Assembly (NCBI RefSeq): GCF_008727865.1
Contig: NZ_VTWU01000001.1
Coordinates: 62,001-126,000 of the forward strand
Direction: 5' to 3'
DNA from: Hymenobacter busanensis
Lineage (GTDB): Bacteria; Bacteroidota; Bacteroidia; Cytophagales; Hymenobacteraceae
Length of the DNA: 64,000 bases
Shown: positions 28,674 to 37,695 of the stretch, one piece after another
Layout: each line of letters begins with the position of its first letter
Position numbering within the stretch: the stretch's first letter is position 1
The notes under the pieces: model-generated
The model's database searches: none
Seen by the model: only the letters and a program-made list of their open reading frames with translations
Told to the model about the DNA's origin: nothing
Position numbers and translations under genes: made by a program

Positions 28674-28715
28674 AAGCCGGTGGTTTCCTTTGCTGGAGGC
28701 CGCCGGCTTTTTGCG
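28674..28715 (+). terminator. Terminator after fabD
   Basis: A 10-base stem (AAGCCGGTGG, 28674-28683, with CCGCCGGCTT, 28700-28709, one T-G pair) and a T run. It separates fabD from the downstream TIR promoter. Confidence 0.7.
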
Positions 28716-28726
28716 TTTTAGCCGCA

Positions 28727-28758
28727 TTGCAGATAACTCGGATGGAAGAGTATATTTG
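28727..28758 (+). promoter_or_regulatory. Promoter of the TIR-nSTAND operon
   Basis: TTG (28727-28729), 21 bases, then TATATTTG (28751-28758), an exact TAnnTTTG. The first ATG is 67 bases downstream of the box, leaving a leader of about 60 bases. Confidence 0.6.
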
Positions 28759-28825
28759 ATAGTTGGCCCCGGGAGTTTAGCCGGGGCTGCGTCGTGGCCG
28801 CACTCGCCCTAAACCCCGCTTCTAT

Positions 28826-30406
28826 ATGCCTGCAATTCTACCCGGTTACGAGTACGACATATTTATCAGCTACCGGCACAACGACAACCTGTTTGATGGG
28901 TGGGTAACGGAGTTCGTGAACCGCCTTCAGGAAGAGCTGGCAGCCACCCTAAAAGACCGCCTGAGCATTTACTTCGACCGCAACCTGAAAGACGGTTTGG
29001 GCGACACGCACCACGTGGACGAAAGCCTGCGCCACCGCGTAAAAGCCCTCATTCTCATACCGCTGATTTCGCAGACGTACTGCGACACCGAGCGGTATTC
29101 GTGGAAACACGAGTTTCTGCCGTTCAAGCAGCAGGCCAGTACCGATGCCCTGGGCATGTACCTGCGGCTGCCGAGCGGCAACATGGGTTGTCGGATTCTG
29201 CCGCTGCGCATCCATCAGATTGACGCCGAAGACGTGCAACTGCTGGAGCAGGAGTTGAACGGGCACCTGCGCAGCATCGATTTCATCTACGAAGGACTCG
29301 GCGTAAACCGCCCGCTGCGCCTGAAAGACGACGAATTGCCGACCCCCGGACAGACGCTGTACCGCAACCAGATCAACAAGGTGGCCAACGCCATCAAGGA
29401 GTTGATTGCCGGTATCAAGCAGGCGCATAATGCAGCCGTACCGGCCGCTCCGGTGTTTACGCGCTCGGCAACGCCCACGCCGTCGTTCACGGCCCCGCCC
29501 TCCGTAGCTACCCCCGCCGCTGATGCGCCGTTGGTTTTTCTGCCCTGGACGGCAAAGGAATTGAATGCGAAACGCGAAGAGCTGGCCTTGATTTGCACCA
29601 AAGCCGGCCTCAAGGTGACGCCCTCAACCGACTGTCCGCTCGACGAAGACGAGTTTCGGGCGCGTACCCGGGAGGCTTTGGCCGCGGCCACTTGTGCCGT
29701 GCACATTCTGGGCAGCGACTTCGGCCGCCGTTTCGAGGACAACGAAGACCAATCGTTTCCCCAATATGCTTACGACCAAGCCTGCCTGTTGGCCGACGCA
29801 CAGCCGGGATTCAAGCAGTTCGTGTGGTTTTGCCCCACCGAAGGCATGGCGCTACGGGCTGCACAGGAGGAACTGATCGGCCGGATTCGGAACGAATTGA
29901 CCGAAAACCGCACGTTTTCGAGCGTGCCCACCGCCATGCAGTTTGTGGAAGATCTGCGCAGTCAGTTGCAGCTGGTGCCGCCCGCTCCCTTAACCATCGA
30001 CAAAGACACGGACATCTTTTTTGTGTACAACCAGCAGGACCTGGAAGAAGCCACGGCCATTACCGACCGGCTCAGCGAGGAATTTCCGCTGGAGCTGCTC
30101 ACCATCGAGCCCGATAGTGAGGACCTCTACAAGAACATTACTGTCGATACCATTCCGCGCAGCAAGCTGGCGGTGGTGTATTTCAAATACAGCGCCGACT
30201 GGGCCCTGCCCTTTGTGAAGCAGGTATGGCGCCTGGTGGGCGGGGCGGCTTCCACCACGCCTATTTTGCTGCTGGGCGAAGACGACCCCGCCATGAACCG
30301 CATGCGGGTGTTTAAGGCGCCGCGCGTTACCTCGTCGGTGTTGGCGCACCAGCGCATCAGCGAAGAAATTCGCCGGGTGTATCTCCAACTTCAGAACCTC
30401 AATTAA
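28826..30406 (+). CDS. TIR-domain protein with two further TIR/DUF4062-like domains
   Basis: The 526-residue cytoplasmic protein begins with a TIR domain (about residues 8-190): YDIFISYRHNDN, the segment IYFDRNLKDGLGD, ILIPLISQTY and SWKHEF. Glu96 in SWKHEF is placed like the catalytic Glu of TIR NADases. A second domain, about 230-390, starts LVFLPWTAKELNAKREEL and looks like the DUF4062/TIR-like fold; a third, about 395-525, starts DIFFVYNQQDLEEA. The linker (about 195-230) is Ala/Pro/Thr-rich. The next gene, an nSTAND ATPase, starts on the last base of this stop codon (TAATG), so translation is coupled. I infer an effector or signal-producing enzyme controlled by the ATPase. Whether E96 is active is not known. 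Confidence 0.82.
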   Translation: MPAILPGYEYDIFISYRHNDNLFDGWVTEFVNRLQEELAATLKDRLSIYFDRNLKDGLGDTHHVDESLRHRVKALILIPLISQTYCDTERYSWKHEFLPFKQQASTDALGMYLRLPSGNMGCRILPLRIHQIDAEDVQLLEQELNGHLRSIDFIYEGLGVNRPLRLKDDELPTPGQTLYRNQINKVANAIKELIAGIKQAHNAAVPAAPVFTRSATPTPSFTAPPSVATPAADAPLVFLPWTAKELNAKREELALICTKAGLKVTPSTDCPLDEDEFRARTREALAAATCAVHILGSDFGRRFEDNEDQSFPQYAYDQACLLADAQPGFKQFVWFCPTEGMALRAAQEELIGRIRNELTENRTFSSVPTAMQFVEDLRSQLQLVPPAPLTIDKDTDIFFVYNQQDLEEATAITDRLSEEFPLELLTIEPDSEDLYKNITVDTIPRSKLAVVYFKYSADWALPFVKQVWRLVGGAASTTPILLLGEDDPAMNRMRVFKAPRVTSSVLAHQRISEEIRRVYLQLQNLN

Positions 30407-33400
30407 TGAGCACGTCTGCTGCTGGCTGGTCGCCGACGGGAACGGCGACGGGAGTGGATGCGCCCGTATGCCCATACACCGGCTTGCGCACGTTCACCGA
30501 GGACGAGGCCATCTACTTCCGGGGGCGCGAAAGCCACATCGAGCGGTGCATCGAAGCGCTGGCCGACCAGCATTTCATCATGATTACGGGCGCCTCCGGC
30601 GACGGGAAGTCCTCGTTGGTGTTTGCCGGGGTGCTGCCCGAAATCCGGGCCGGCTTCTTTCGCTCGAAGTACAGCAACTGGACCGTTTGCACGTTTCGAC
30701 CCGAGCGCAACCCGTTGCATCAGATGGCCCGCGCGGTAGCCGAAGGCCTGCAGCTCGGCAGCAGCGTGGAGGCCGTCGAAACCGAGTTGGGGCAGGGTTT
30801 TTCCTCGCTGGTTCAGCTCTACCAGAACTCGGCACTGTGCCCGCCCGAAGCAGCTGCCGACGAGCACCTGACGGATGCGGAAAAACGGCGGCGACGGGTA
30901 GAATCGGCCAACCTGCTGGTGGTGGTCGATCAGTTTGAGGAGTTTTTCACCAACGCCGAAAACTACGACGGCGATACGCCCAACCTCGGTGCTCAAACCG
31001 TGGTAAACCTGCTGCTGGAAACCGCGCGTCTGGCCCGGGAGCAGAAGCTGCCGATCTACATCGTGTGCACCATGCGCTCCGACTACATCGGGCAGTGCGC
31101 CGATTTCCGCGGCTTGGTCGAGTTGATAGGAGAGAGTCAGTACTTCGTGCCCCGGCTGTTGCGCCACGAGTTTGTGGAAGTCATCAAGGAGCCGGCGCTG
31201 CTGAGCGGCAACCGCATTGCCGACCGCTTGGTGCAGCGCCTCGTGAACGACAACCGCGACGGGCGCGACCAGCTGCCGGTGCTGCAGCACGCCCTCTACC
31301 AAATCTGGCTGGCGGCCGATAGCGGGCGGGAGGAAATGGACCTGCTCCATTACGCCATGGTGGGGGGCATGCCGGGGAAAGAGCTGCCCTGGCGGCAGGA
31401 GCCGCGGTTCAAAGAGTGGCGCAATACGTTGTCGGTGCAGCAGCAGCAATTTTTGCTGGCCGAGCCGTCGCTGCACAACGTGCTCGACGCACACGCCAAC
31501 CAACTGTACGCCTCGGCCGGGACGGAGTACAACGCCCGCTTCGCGCCGCCGTTGCCGGAAGGGGTAGCGCAGCACATCATCGAGCAAACGTTTCGGTGCC
31601 TGACCAAGGTAGATGCCAGCCGGGTGGTTCGCAACCGCATGACGGGGGCTGAAATCACGGCCATTATCAACGACCCGGCTATTACCTGGCCCGTGGTGTG
31701 CCGGGTGCTCATCCCATTTCGCCGGCCCGGCAACACCTTTATTTCGCCCTTCATTGCCGAGGGCGGAGACGAGACGGAGTGCCTGCCCGAAGAAACCGTA
31801 CTCGACATTACGCACGAAAGCCTCATTCGCAACTGGAACCTGCTCAAGCAGTGGGCCCGCGAAGAAGCCGAGGACGTAACGACCGTACACGACTTAGCCG
31901 CCCAGGCCCAGCGCTGGCACACCAACGGCGAAGCCACGGGCTTTCTGCTGCCCATTGGGCCGTACACGTATTTTGCGCAGTGGTTTGAGCGGAAGCGGCC
32001 CAATGCCAAGTGGCTCGCCTACTACGTGGAAGGCAGCGCCGATACCGAACGGCGCGAAGACAAGGCGGCCGCGAAATTCAACGTGCTGCACCGGTTCCTG
32101 GAAACCAGCCGCCGCAACATGCGCGCCTCGCTGCTTATTGCCCGCTACGGTGCCGGCCGGCTAGCGGCGGCGGCGGCGGCCGTGGTGGGGCTGGTATGCG
32201 GCCTGTATGTATACCAGCAGTGGCGCGTCCGGCAAGCCGACTACGTTGCCTATTCGGTCGTGACCGACCGGTTGCCGGCACTGCACTCGTCGTACGTCGA
32301 CGTATCGACCAAGGCCGATATGCTGATCAACACGCACCGGTTGCGCAACGACATCTACACACCGTGGCTTCAACTTCCGGATACGGCCCGGTATGGATTT
32401 TCGCAACTGCTAAACAACCTCGCCAACGATACGCTGGCGCTGGATATCGAGCTGCAAATGTTCGCCAATGTCCGGACGGTCGATTATGCCCAGGTGCCCC
32501 GGCAAAACCCGCTGGCACTCCCGGTTTTGCTTGATATCGACCAGCGCATAGCCCAAACCCAGGTATTCGACAGCGCCAGCATCGGCAAGCCGGTATCGGA
32601 GCGCCAACGGCGCATTGCGTTTCTGGCGGCGCGCTACGTCATGGCGTGCGCTTTTTATTTGAACAACACCGAAGACCTCGTGGTGCGCAAAACCCGCGCG
32701 CGGTACCTGAAGCTGTTGCATCGGTATTTGCAGCAGGAACTGGCCCAGGTGCCCCAGCTAGCACCGCGAGCCGCAGAGCTCATGTACTGCATTCGGGTGC
32801 TGTTGTCGCAAGGGAAATTTACCCGGCAGGAACTGTTTTTCCTGGACAAGCTGAACCCATACGTGGCTGCCAACCGCCCGTATTTCAACCATTTCTTCCC
32901 TAGCAAGGACCTCGTTTACCAGGACAATAGCAAAATTCAGCATGCGGGTGGGTACTTGGTATATGCCGGCATTGCAACCGCCTTGCATCAGGAGTCCAAT
33001 CTGCTGAGGTCGTTGGATTCGGTGCGGGTGCACAGTACGCCTGGCGCCTACGCCAACAGTGGCAACAGCGTGTTGCCACTGCTCATCAAGCACGGGGCAC
33101 TCACGGAGGCCAACGTTCTTCCGGTCCTGAAAAAATGTGCCGCCGCCACGCAGTCGCCTCTGGCTCTTTCTTATTCCGTACTGGTGTACCACTTGCTAAG
33201 CACGCGGCCTACCGAATTGGTGTTGCAGCCGCTGACCTCGGCAAGCAGGGGCCGTATGCCGGCTGATATCAACGCGGACTTGGCTAGCTTCAGCATCGGC
33301 CCGACCGAGCGCGAGAAAACCTGGCGGGTATTGGCCGCCACGAAAAACCGTATTGCCGCCGAACCCGGTTTCTTGGGCGAAGACAACAAGATCAGTGCTA

Positions 33401-34647
33401 CTGCTACCCAGAGCTTTGCCGATGCCTTCTTTTACAAGATGCGCGGTATTTATCTGCAGCGTTTCCTGCGGGAGCAGGAAGCCAGCACCGAAGCATTTCG
33501 CCAGTTCAGCGGCCACTTCGCCAATTTCAATGCGGCGGGCGGCGACGCCTTGACCGTTAATGGCCTACCGTGGTCGTTGATGGGCACTTACGGCGGAATC
33601 TGGTTTGGCTCTTCGGACGAGCAGGACGCAACAGATTTTTTGTTAAGCCTGAACCAGCCGTACACCGCGTCGTACAGCTCGTTTCTGATTACGGATTTTA
33701 CCCCTTTTTTCACCTACCTGCTCGGCTACGCAGCTACGCAGCCCCAGGGCGGGAAAAACTTGGTAGAACACTTGGAGCGTGCAGCCTACGCCGATGCCGC
33801 CCTGCCTTTTGCAAAGTCGTTCGAACGCCACCCGGAATTGAAGTTTGATGCTTACGCGCGTGACACGCGCTACGCGCCTAACGCAACCTGGCTGCTGCAA
33901 CTTAACGCCCGTCATAGCTCGTCGGCCGCGGCGGCCAAGCGTACCGAGTTTTTGCGCTACGTAATAGAATGCCGGCTCAACCTGACGCCTTTGCTGGGCG
34001 CCCAGGTGAAACAATACGTGGTGCCTACGGCCCGAAAGCTTTTGGCCGCAGGGCCCAGTGAATACCAGACCGCATTGGAAGTCGGATTGATTGATTTGGC
34101 CGTGGAACTGGTGTTGCACAACCGCATAACCGAGGCCATGTACTTGGTCAATTCGCTGCCCGGTAAACTCAAAACCATGGCTAGCATTCGGGTGGGCGAG
34201 CAAATGGCCCTGCAGCAAAACACCGAGCAGGCGGAGCTACTAGCGCCTTTCGTGCGCCGATACGACGCTCAGGTCAGGCAAGATCCGCGGCTAGGTGCTC
34301 CCAACGCCGTGATGGTGCTGAGCTGGCTGGGCAATGTGCTGCCCGAGCAAAAACTAGCGGCCCGAAGCGCCGACGCCGCCAACTTTATTGTGAAAGAGGG
34401 CTTCGAACGGGTTATGACCGATGGCGTGCGACGAACCTTAGTGGGGCAGGTGCTGGCCGATGAGCCGTGGCGAGCATGGAAAGCGGTTCCTGCTTTTCTG
34501 GCCGAAGACCGCATGCAACGGTATTGCAACAGCATTCTGCAAGCAGTGGCTACCGAGAACCAAAGAAGACCATACTACTCGGGCTGGAAGGAGTACGACG
34601 AAAACGGCTTGCTGGCTCCGCGCTATTATATCGGCAATCTTCAGTAG
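30406..34647 (+). CDS. nSTAND-type ATPase with membrane segment and large unknown C-terminal region
   Basis: The 1413-residue product opens with CPYTGLRTFTEDEAIYFRGRES, a typical start of nSTAND1 modules. It has the Walker A loop GASGDGKSS at residues 62-70 and Walker B LLVVVDQFEE with D175. The winged-helix end of the module includes THESLIRNWNLLKQW near residue 470. One hydrophobic helix lies at about 587-607 (Ala-rich, then VVGLVCGLYVY). The following 800 residues are mostly helical and match no repeat family that I can name (no clear WD40 or TPR). STAND proteins sense a trigger with the C-terminal part and oligomerise. The overlap with the TIR gene makes it the likely sensor of a two-gene immune operon. 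Confidence 0.85.
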   Translation: MSTSAAGWSPTGTATGVDAPVCPYTGLRTFTEDEAIYFRGRESHIERCIEALADQHFIMITGASGDGKSSLVFAGVLPEIRAGFFRSKYSNWTVCTFRPERNPLHQMARAVAEGLQLGSSVEAVETELGQGFSSLVQLYQNSALCPPEAAADEHLTDAEKRRRRVESANLLVVVDQFEEFFTNAENYDGDTPNLGAQTVVNLLLETARLAREQKLPIYIVCTMRSDYIGQCADFRGLVELIGESQYFVPRLLRHEFVEVIKEPALLSGNRIADRLVQRLVNDNRDGRDQLPVLQHALYQIWLAADSGREEMDLLHYAMVGGMPGKELPWRQEPRFKEWRNTLSVQQQQFLLAEPSLHNVLDAHANQLYASAGTEYNARFAPPLPEGVAQHIIEQTFRCLTKVDASRVVRNRMTGAEITAIINDPAITWPVVCRVLIPFRRPGNTFISPFIAEGGDETECLPEETVLDITHESLIRNWNLLKQWAREEAEDVTTVHDLAAQAQRWHTNGEATGFLLPIGPYTYFAQWFERKRPNAKWLAYYVEGSADTERREDKAAAKFNVLHRFLETSRRNMRASLLIARYGAGRLAAAAAAVVGLVCGLYVYQQWRVRQADYVAYSVVTDRLPALHSSYVDVSTKADMLINTHRLRNDIYTPWLQLPDTARYGFSQLLNNLANDTLALDIELQMFANVRTVDYAQVPRQNPLALPVLLDIDQRIAQTQVFDSASIGKPVSERQRRIAFLAARYVMACAFYLNNTEDLVVRKTRARYLKLLHRYLQQELAQVPQLAPRAAELMYCIRVLLSQGKFTRQELFFLDKLNPYVAANRPYFNHFFPSKDLVYQDNSKIQHAGGYLVYAGIATALHQESNLLRSLDSVRVHSTPGAYANSGNSVLPLLIKHGALTEANVLPVLKKCAAATQSPLALSYSVLVYHLLSTRPTELVLQPLTSASRGRMPADINADLASFSIGPTEREKTWRVLAATKNRIAAEPGFLGEDNKISATATQSFADAFFYKMRGIYLQRFLREQEASTEAFRQFSGHFANFNAAGGDALTVNGLPWSLMGTYGGIWFGSSDEQDATDFLLSLNQPYTASYSSFLITDFTPFFTYLLGYAATQPQGGKNLVEHLERAAYADAALPFAKSFERHPELKFDAYARDTRYAPNATWLLQLNARHSSSAAAAKRTEFLRYVIECRLNLTPLLGAQVKQYVVPTARKLLAAGPSEYQTALEVGLIDLAVELVLHNRITEAMYLVNSLPGKLKTMASIRVGEQMALQQNTEQAELLAPFVRRYDAQVRQDPRLGAPNAVMVLSWLGNVLPEQKLAARSADAANFIVKEGFERVMTDGVRRTLVGQVLADEPWRAWKAVPAFLAEDRMQRYCNSILQAVATENQRRPYYSGWKEYDENGLLAPRYYIGNLQ

Positions 34648-35577
34648 CTAGCTCAGCCGCTGGGTTTCCCAGTCCTGCGTCTGCGACAACAAAATGCGCT
34701 CTACCTCTTGCACGTGGCTTTGTAGGGTGGTGCCGTTGTCCAGAACGGTAGGGTTGGGCAGCAAAACGCTCAGTTGGTGTTCCATGCGCTGGTAGCGGTT
34801 GAGCAAATATTCCACGTTCTCGACTTCAATGTAGGCTTTGAACAAGCCGATAATTGAAATGAGAATGACGAACAGGTTGAACTCGCTCAGCGTTTCGGCC
34901 AGCACCGGCGTAGCAATATGGGGGTAAAGAATAGCCACCGCTCGGCCTATGGCCCACGCTATAGCCAGCAGCAGCAGCACAACAACAAGCTGCTTGTGGC
35001 GGCGCAGGCGCTGGGCTAGCCGCCGGGTCCGGCTGGCGAAATAGCGGTGCTGCTCAATCACGCGGTTGGTATGGTAGAGCTGGGCTTGCTGCGCCAGCGG
35101 CAGTTGCACAAACTTTGCTTTGTCGGAGGTCAGCGAGTCTTGGCCAACTGCGTCCACAAACCCGGCCGCCACATCGTCGGTGGTTAGCTGCTGCTGAAAG
35201 CGTTGCCATTGCGCCTCGGTATAGCCCGTGTCGCCGCTGGCCGGGGCCACATCGAAGAGGTAAAACCACGCCTCGCTTTTCACCCGTTCGGCCTTGGCCC
35301 GCAGGCGCGTCCAGTACCCGAAGCGGGACTTGTGCTGGATGTGGTAGAATATCTCATAGAGCGCGCCCACCACGCTGATGAGGATGACGAAGAGCTTAAC
35401 CCACTTGTGCCATTCCGGGCGAAACAGCAAGGGACTTACTTCTTTCAGCTCGGCCAGCACCCCGATAATGCCCAGTACCAGCAGCGACCGTACGTACGAG
35501 CCGCGCCATGTGCGTTGGGCATTGTTGGCGGCTTGGTCCAGCACGGCGTACAGGGGAACGTGTTGCTCCGGAGACAT
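34648..35577 (-). CDS. SLATT-like membrane protein with two pairs of transmembrane helices
   Basis: The 309-residue product has hydrophobic helices at about 29-44, 59-80, 197-217 and 234-252. After the first pair comes YWTRLRAKAERVKSEAWFYLF, which resembles the helix following the two membrane segments in SLATT (SMODS/SLOG-associated two-TM) proteins. The second pair is followed by an amphipathic helix (NVEYLLNRYQRMEHQL). SLATT proteins are predicted pore-forming effectors of nucleotide-based immune systems. It lies 10 bases after the SLOG-like gene, so both form one operon. Its stop codon touches the stop of the convergent nSTAND gene. The fold call is by pattern only; a DUF4231-type label would be equivalent. 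Confidence 0.7.
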   Translation of the reverse strand: MSPEQHVPLYAVLDQAANNAQRTWRGSYVRSLLVLGIIGVLAELKEVSPLLFRPEWHKWVKLFVILISVVGALYEIFYHIQHKSRFGYWTRLRAKAERVKSEAWFYLFDVAPASGDTGYTEAQWQRFQQQLTTDDVAAGFVDAVGQDSLTSDKAKFVQLPLAQQAQLYHTNRVIEQHRYFASRTRRLAQRLRRHKQLVVVLLLLAIAWAIGRAVAILYPHIATPVLAETLSEFNLFVILISIIGLFKAYIEVENVEYLLNRYQRMEHQLSVLLPNPTVLDNGTTLQSHVQEVERILLSQTQDWETQRLS

Positions 35578-35586
35578 GCGTATCTA

Positions 35587-36162
35587 TTAGGCCGTGAGGG
35601 TTGGACTAAGGTTGAGAACCGGAATGTGCTCCTGGTGCAACAGATCCAGAAATTGAGTGCTTCCGCCGGGCAGCGAAGCCTGATCTTCCTGCACAAATAC
35701 CAGCGCCTGCACCAGCGCATGGTCAGCCGCCGCTACCAGCCGGGCATGATCGAGCATGGCGTGGTTGCACTGCTCAAACTGGTCATCGGCGGGGTTGTAG
35801 TAGGCCTCCGACGTAAAGCACACCTGTGCGGCGTAAGCCAATGCAGCGTGCAACAGGCTTTCCCAAGGGGTACGGTCGGCGTCGGACTTCAGGTACGAAA
35901 CCGATTCGGCAATGAAATCGGGCAGGCGGAAAGGTAGAAAAACATGCAGCGGAATGCCTTTGCTCATGCACGCTTGCGCAAACAACAAGTCGCTGCCCGC
36001 CGCCAGGCTGCACACCCCGGCCCGAATAGGCTCCGTTGCCTGGAGGTCGTCGAGGGTGCTCGACAGGCGCTCCAGTACGACAGGCACCAACTCGGGGGGG
36101 AAGCGTGGCGTGGCACGGCCGAGCCAGTCCAACCGATGGCCGGTGAATAACAAGACTGACAT
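35587..36162 (-). CDS. SLOG-like Rossmann-fold protein
   Basis: The 191-residue product begins MSVLLFTGHRLDWLG and continues AGVCSLAAGSDLLFAQACMS and IPLHVFLPF. This order, a GHR-type first loop, then AGSD followed by an Ala-rich helix, then a strand with FLPF, is the SLOG (SMF/LOG) pattern that binds nucleotide-like ligands. The best-known example is the SLOG domain of Thoeris ThsA, which senses a cyclic ADP-ribose isomer made by a TIR protein. Here a TIR gene lies nearby and a membrane effector gene follows 10 bases on, so ligand sensing is the best guess. ATG 36162 is preferred; 36198 would add 12 residues. Confidence 0.68.
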   Translation of the reverse strand: MSVLLFTGHRLDWLGRATPRFPPELVPVVLERLSSTLDDLQATEPIRAGVCSLAAGSDLLFAQACMSKGIPLHVFLPFRLPDFIAESVSYLKSDADRTPWESLLHAALAYAAQVCFTSEAYYNPADDQFEQCNHAMLDHARLVAAADHALVQALVFVQEDQASLPGGSTQFLDLLHQEHIPVLNLSPTLTA

Positions 36163-36274
36163 GAACGGGAGGACGTGCTGTAAAAAATAGGGCGGCAATG
36201 GACCCTGCGAAATAACAACTTAAATAAGTCTGGGCAATTCGTATTGGACATTGCGAGCTGGCCAACAAGCCCTG

Positions 36275-36769
36275 CTACAGATCCCCCAGCCACGGCTCCA
36301 CCGGCAACGTATCGGGGCAGTTGGCCAGCAACTGTTGCACTGATTGGTTTAACGTCGGGTGCATTACGTTCGGCGCCAAATCGGCGAGGGGCACCAGGGC
36401 AAAGCGGCGGTTGGGTAGGCGCGGGTGCGGCAGCACAAGGCGCGGCTGGTCCAGCACCACCTCGTCGTAGAGCAGGATATCCACGTCGAGGGTGCGCGGG
36501 CCCCACAGTTCCTCCCGTTCGCGGCCCGCTTCCTGCTCTACTTGCTGGCAGGCGCCGAGCAGGGCCTCTGGCGAAAGGGCCGTGCTGAACTGCACGGCTT
36601 GGTTGAGAAACGCGGGCTGCGCCTCGAAGCCCCAAGCGGCGGTTTCGTACACCGACGACACGGCCACGATTTTGCCGGCCTGTTCGGCCAGGGCCACCAA
36701 GGCGCGGTGCAGCGTAGCCACTCGGTCGCCGAGGTTGGAGCCCAGTAATAGGTAGGCCGTGTGGTTCAT
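36275..36769 (-). CDS. folK: 6-hydroxymethyl-7,8-dihydropterin pyrophosphokinase FolK
   Basis: FolK transfers pyrophosphate from ATP to 6-hydroxymethyl-dihydropterin in folate synthesis. The 164-residue product starts MNHTAYLLLGSNLGDR and contains FLNQAVQFST and the signature LWGPRTLDVDILLYD, followed by LVLPHPRLPNRRFALVPL. All are diagnostic. The start is 1 base from the stop of the upstream hydrolase gene, so the two are co-transcribed. The SLOG-like gene begins 112 bases further on the same strand. Confidence 0.96.
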   Translation of the reverse strand: MNHTAYLLLGSNLGDRVATLHRALVALAEQAGKIVAVSSVYETAAWGFEAQPAFLNQAVQFSTALSPEALLGACQQVEQEAGREREELWGPRTLDVDILLYDEVVLDQPRLVLPHPRLPNRRFALVPLADLAPNVMHPTLNQSVQQLLANCPDTLPVEPWLGDL

Positions 36770-36770
36770 G

Positions 36771-37646
36771 CTAGACTATACGGTCGAAAAAAGCCAAAGT
36801 GTCGTCGGCCACGGTTTGGGCCAGGGGGGGCAGCGCGGTATCGGGCCACGGGTGCGCGCCCCCAAACATATGGCCGGCGCCCGGCAAAATGCGCAGCTCG
36901 GTATCGGGTTTCAGCTCCCGAAACAGCTGGGCCTTTTGCACCGGCAGGGTTTCGTCGTCGTCGCCGTGAATGACCAGCAGGGGCTGCCGGAGCTTGCGGC
37001 GCACCTTATGCGGGATGTCGAGGCGCAGGCGGTTGGCGTGGTAGTCTTCCACAATCTGGTAATAAAGCGGCAACTGCTGCTTGGTACGGGCATTTTCCAC
37101 GTGCCACACGCCGGTTTGCTGCCAGTGCTGCATCATTTCCTCGGGCCAGCCGGGGTTTACGTTGGTGATAGGCGCCCAAGCCGCCACGGCCTTCACGCGG
37201 GCGTCTTCGGCGGCCTTCAGGATGGCCAGGCCCCCGCCGCGGCTGTGGCCGACCAGAAACAAGCGCGACAAATCCATTTCGGAGGCCGGTACCGGCGTGG
37301 CATTGGGCTGGTGCAGGGCATCAAGCAGGCAGCCGATGTCGTCGAGCTCGATGCTGAAGTTGTTGCGGCCGAACGCGTCGAGGTCTTCCAAGTCGCCGGT
37401 GCCGCCCACCACCACGCCGTTGTGGGAGAGGTCGAGCTTCACAAACACGTAGCCCTGCCGGGCAAAGAAGTCGGCCAGCACATTGAAGTGGCCCCAGTCT
37501 TTGAAGCCCTTGAACCCGTGCACAAACACCACCACGGGCTTGGCTTGGCCGTTGGGCAGGAAGCGGGCATCGGCGGCAAAGGCGCGGGTATGGTGCGCGG
37601 GCGTCAGCAGGAAATCGAGGCGAGTAGGATCAGCGGAAGCAACCAT
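36771..37646 (-). CDS. Alpha/beta hydrolase
   Basis: The product of 291 residues is a serine hydrolase of the dienelactone hydrolase/prolyl oligopeptidase-like type. The oxyanion strand is VVVFVHGFKGFKDWGHF. The nucleophile elbow is GHSRGGG, and the later VIHGDDDETLP supplies the acid Asp. GAGHMFGG supplies the His. No signal peptide is seen, so it is cytoplasmic. The natural substrate is unknown. ATG 37646 gives a sensible start (MVASADPTRLDF); the TTG-like alternative 27 bases upstream adds nothing recognisable. It precedes folK by 1 base. Confidence 0.88.
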   Translation of the reverse strand: MVASADPTRLDFLLTPAHHTRAFAADARFLPNGQAKPVVVFVHGFKGFKDWGHFNVLADFFARQGYVFVKLDLSHNGVVVGGTGDLEDLDAFGRNNFSIELDDIGCLLDALHQPNATPVPASEMDLSRLFLVGHSRGGGLAILKAAEDARVKAVAAWAPITNVNPGWPEEMMQHWQQTGVWHVENARTKQQLPLYYQIVEDYHANRLRLDIPHKVRRKLRQPLLVIHGDDDETLPVQKAQLFRELKPDTELRILPGAGHMFGGAHPWPDTALPPLAQTVADDTLAFFDRIV

Positions 37647-37695
37647 ATGGGCAAGTGTAGGAGAGGCTGGCAAGTGGCGGAAGCAGTAGCTGTGG

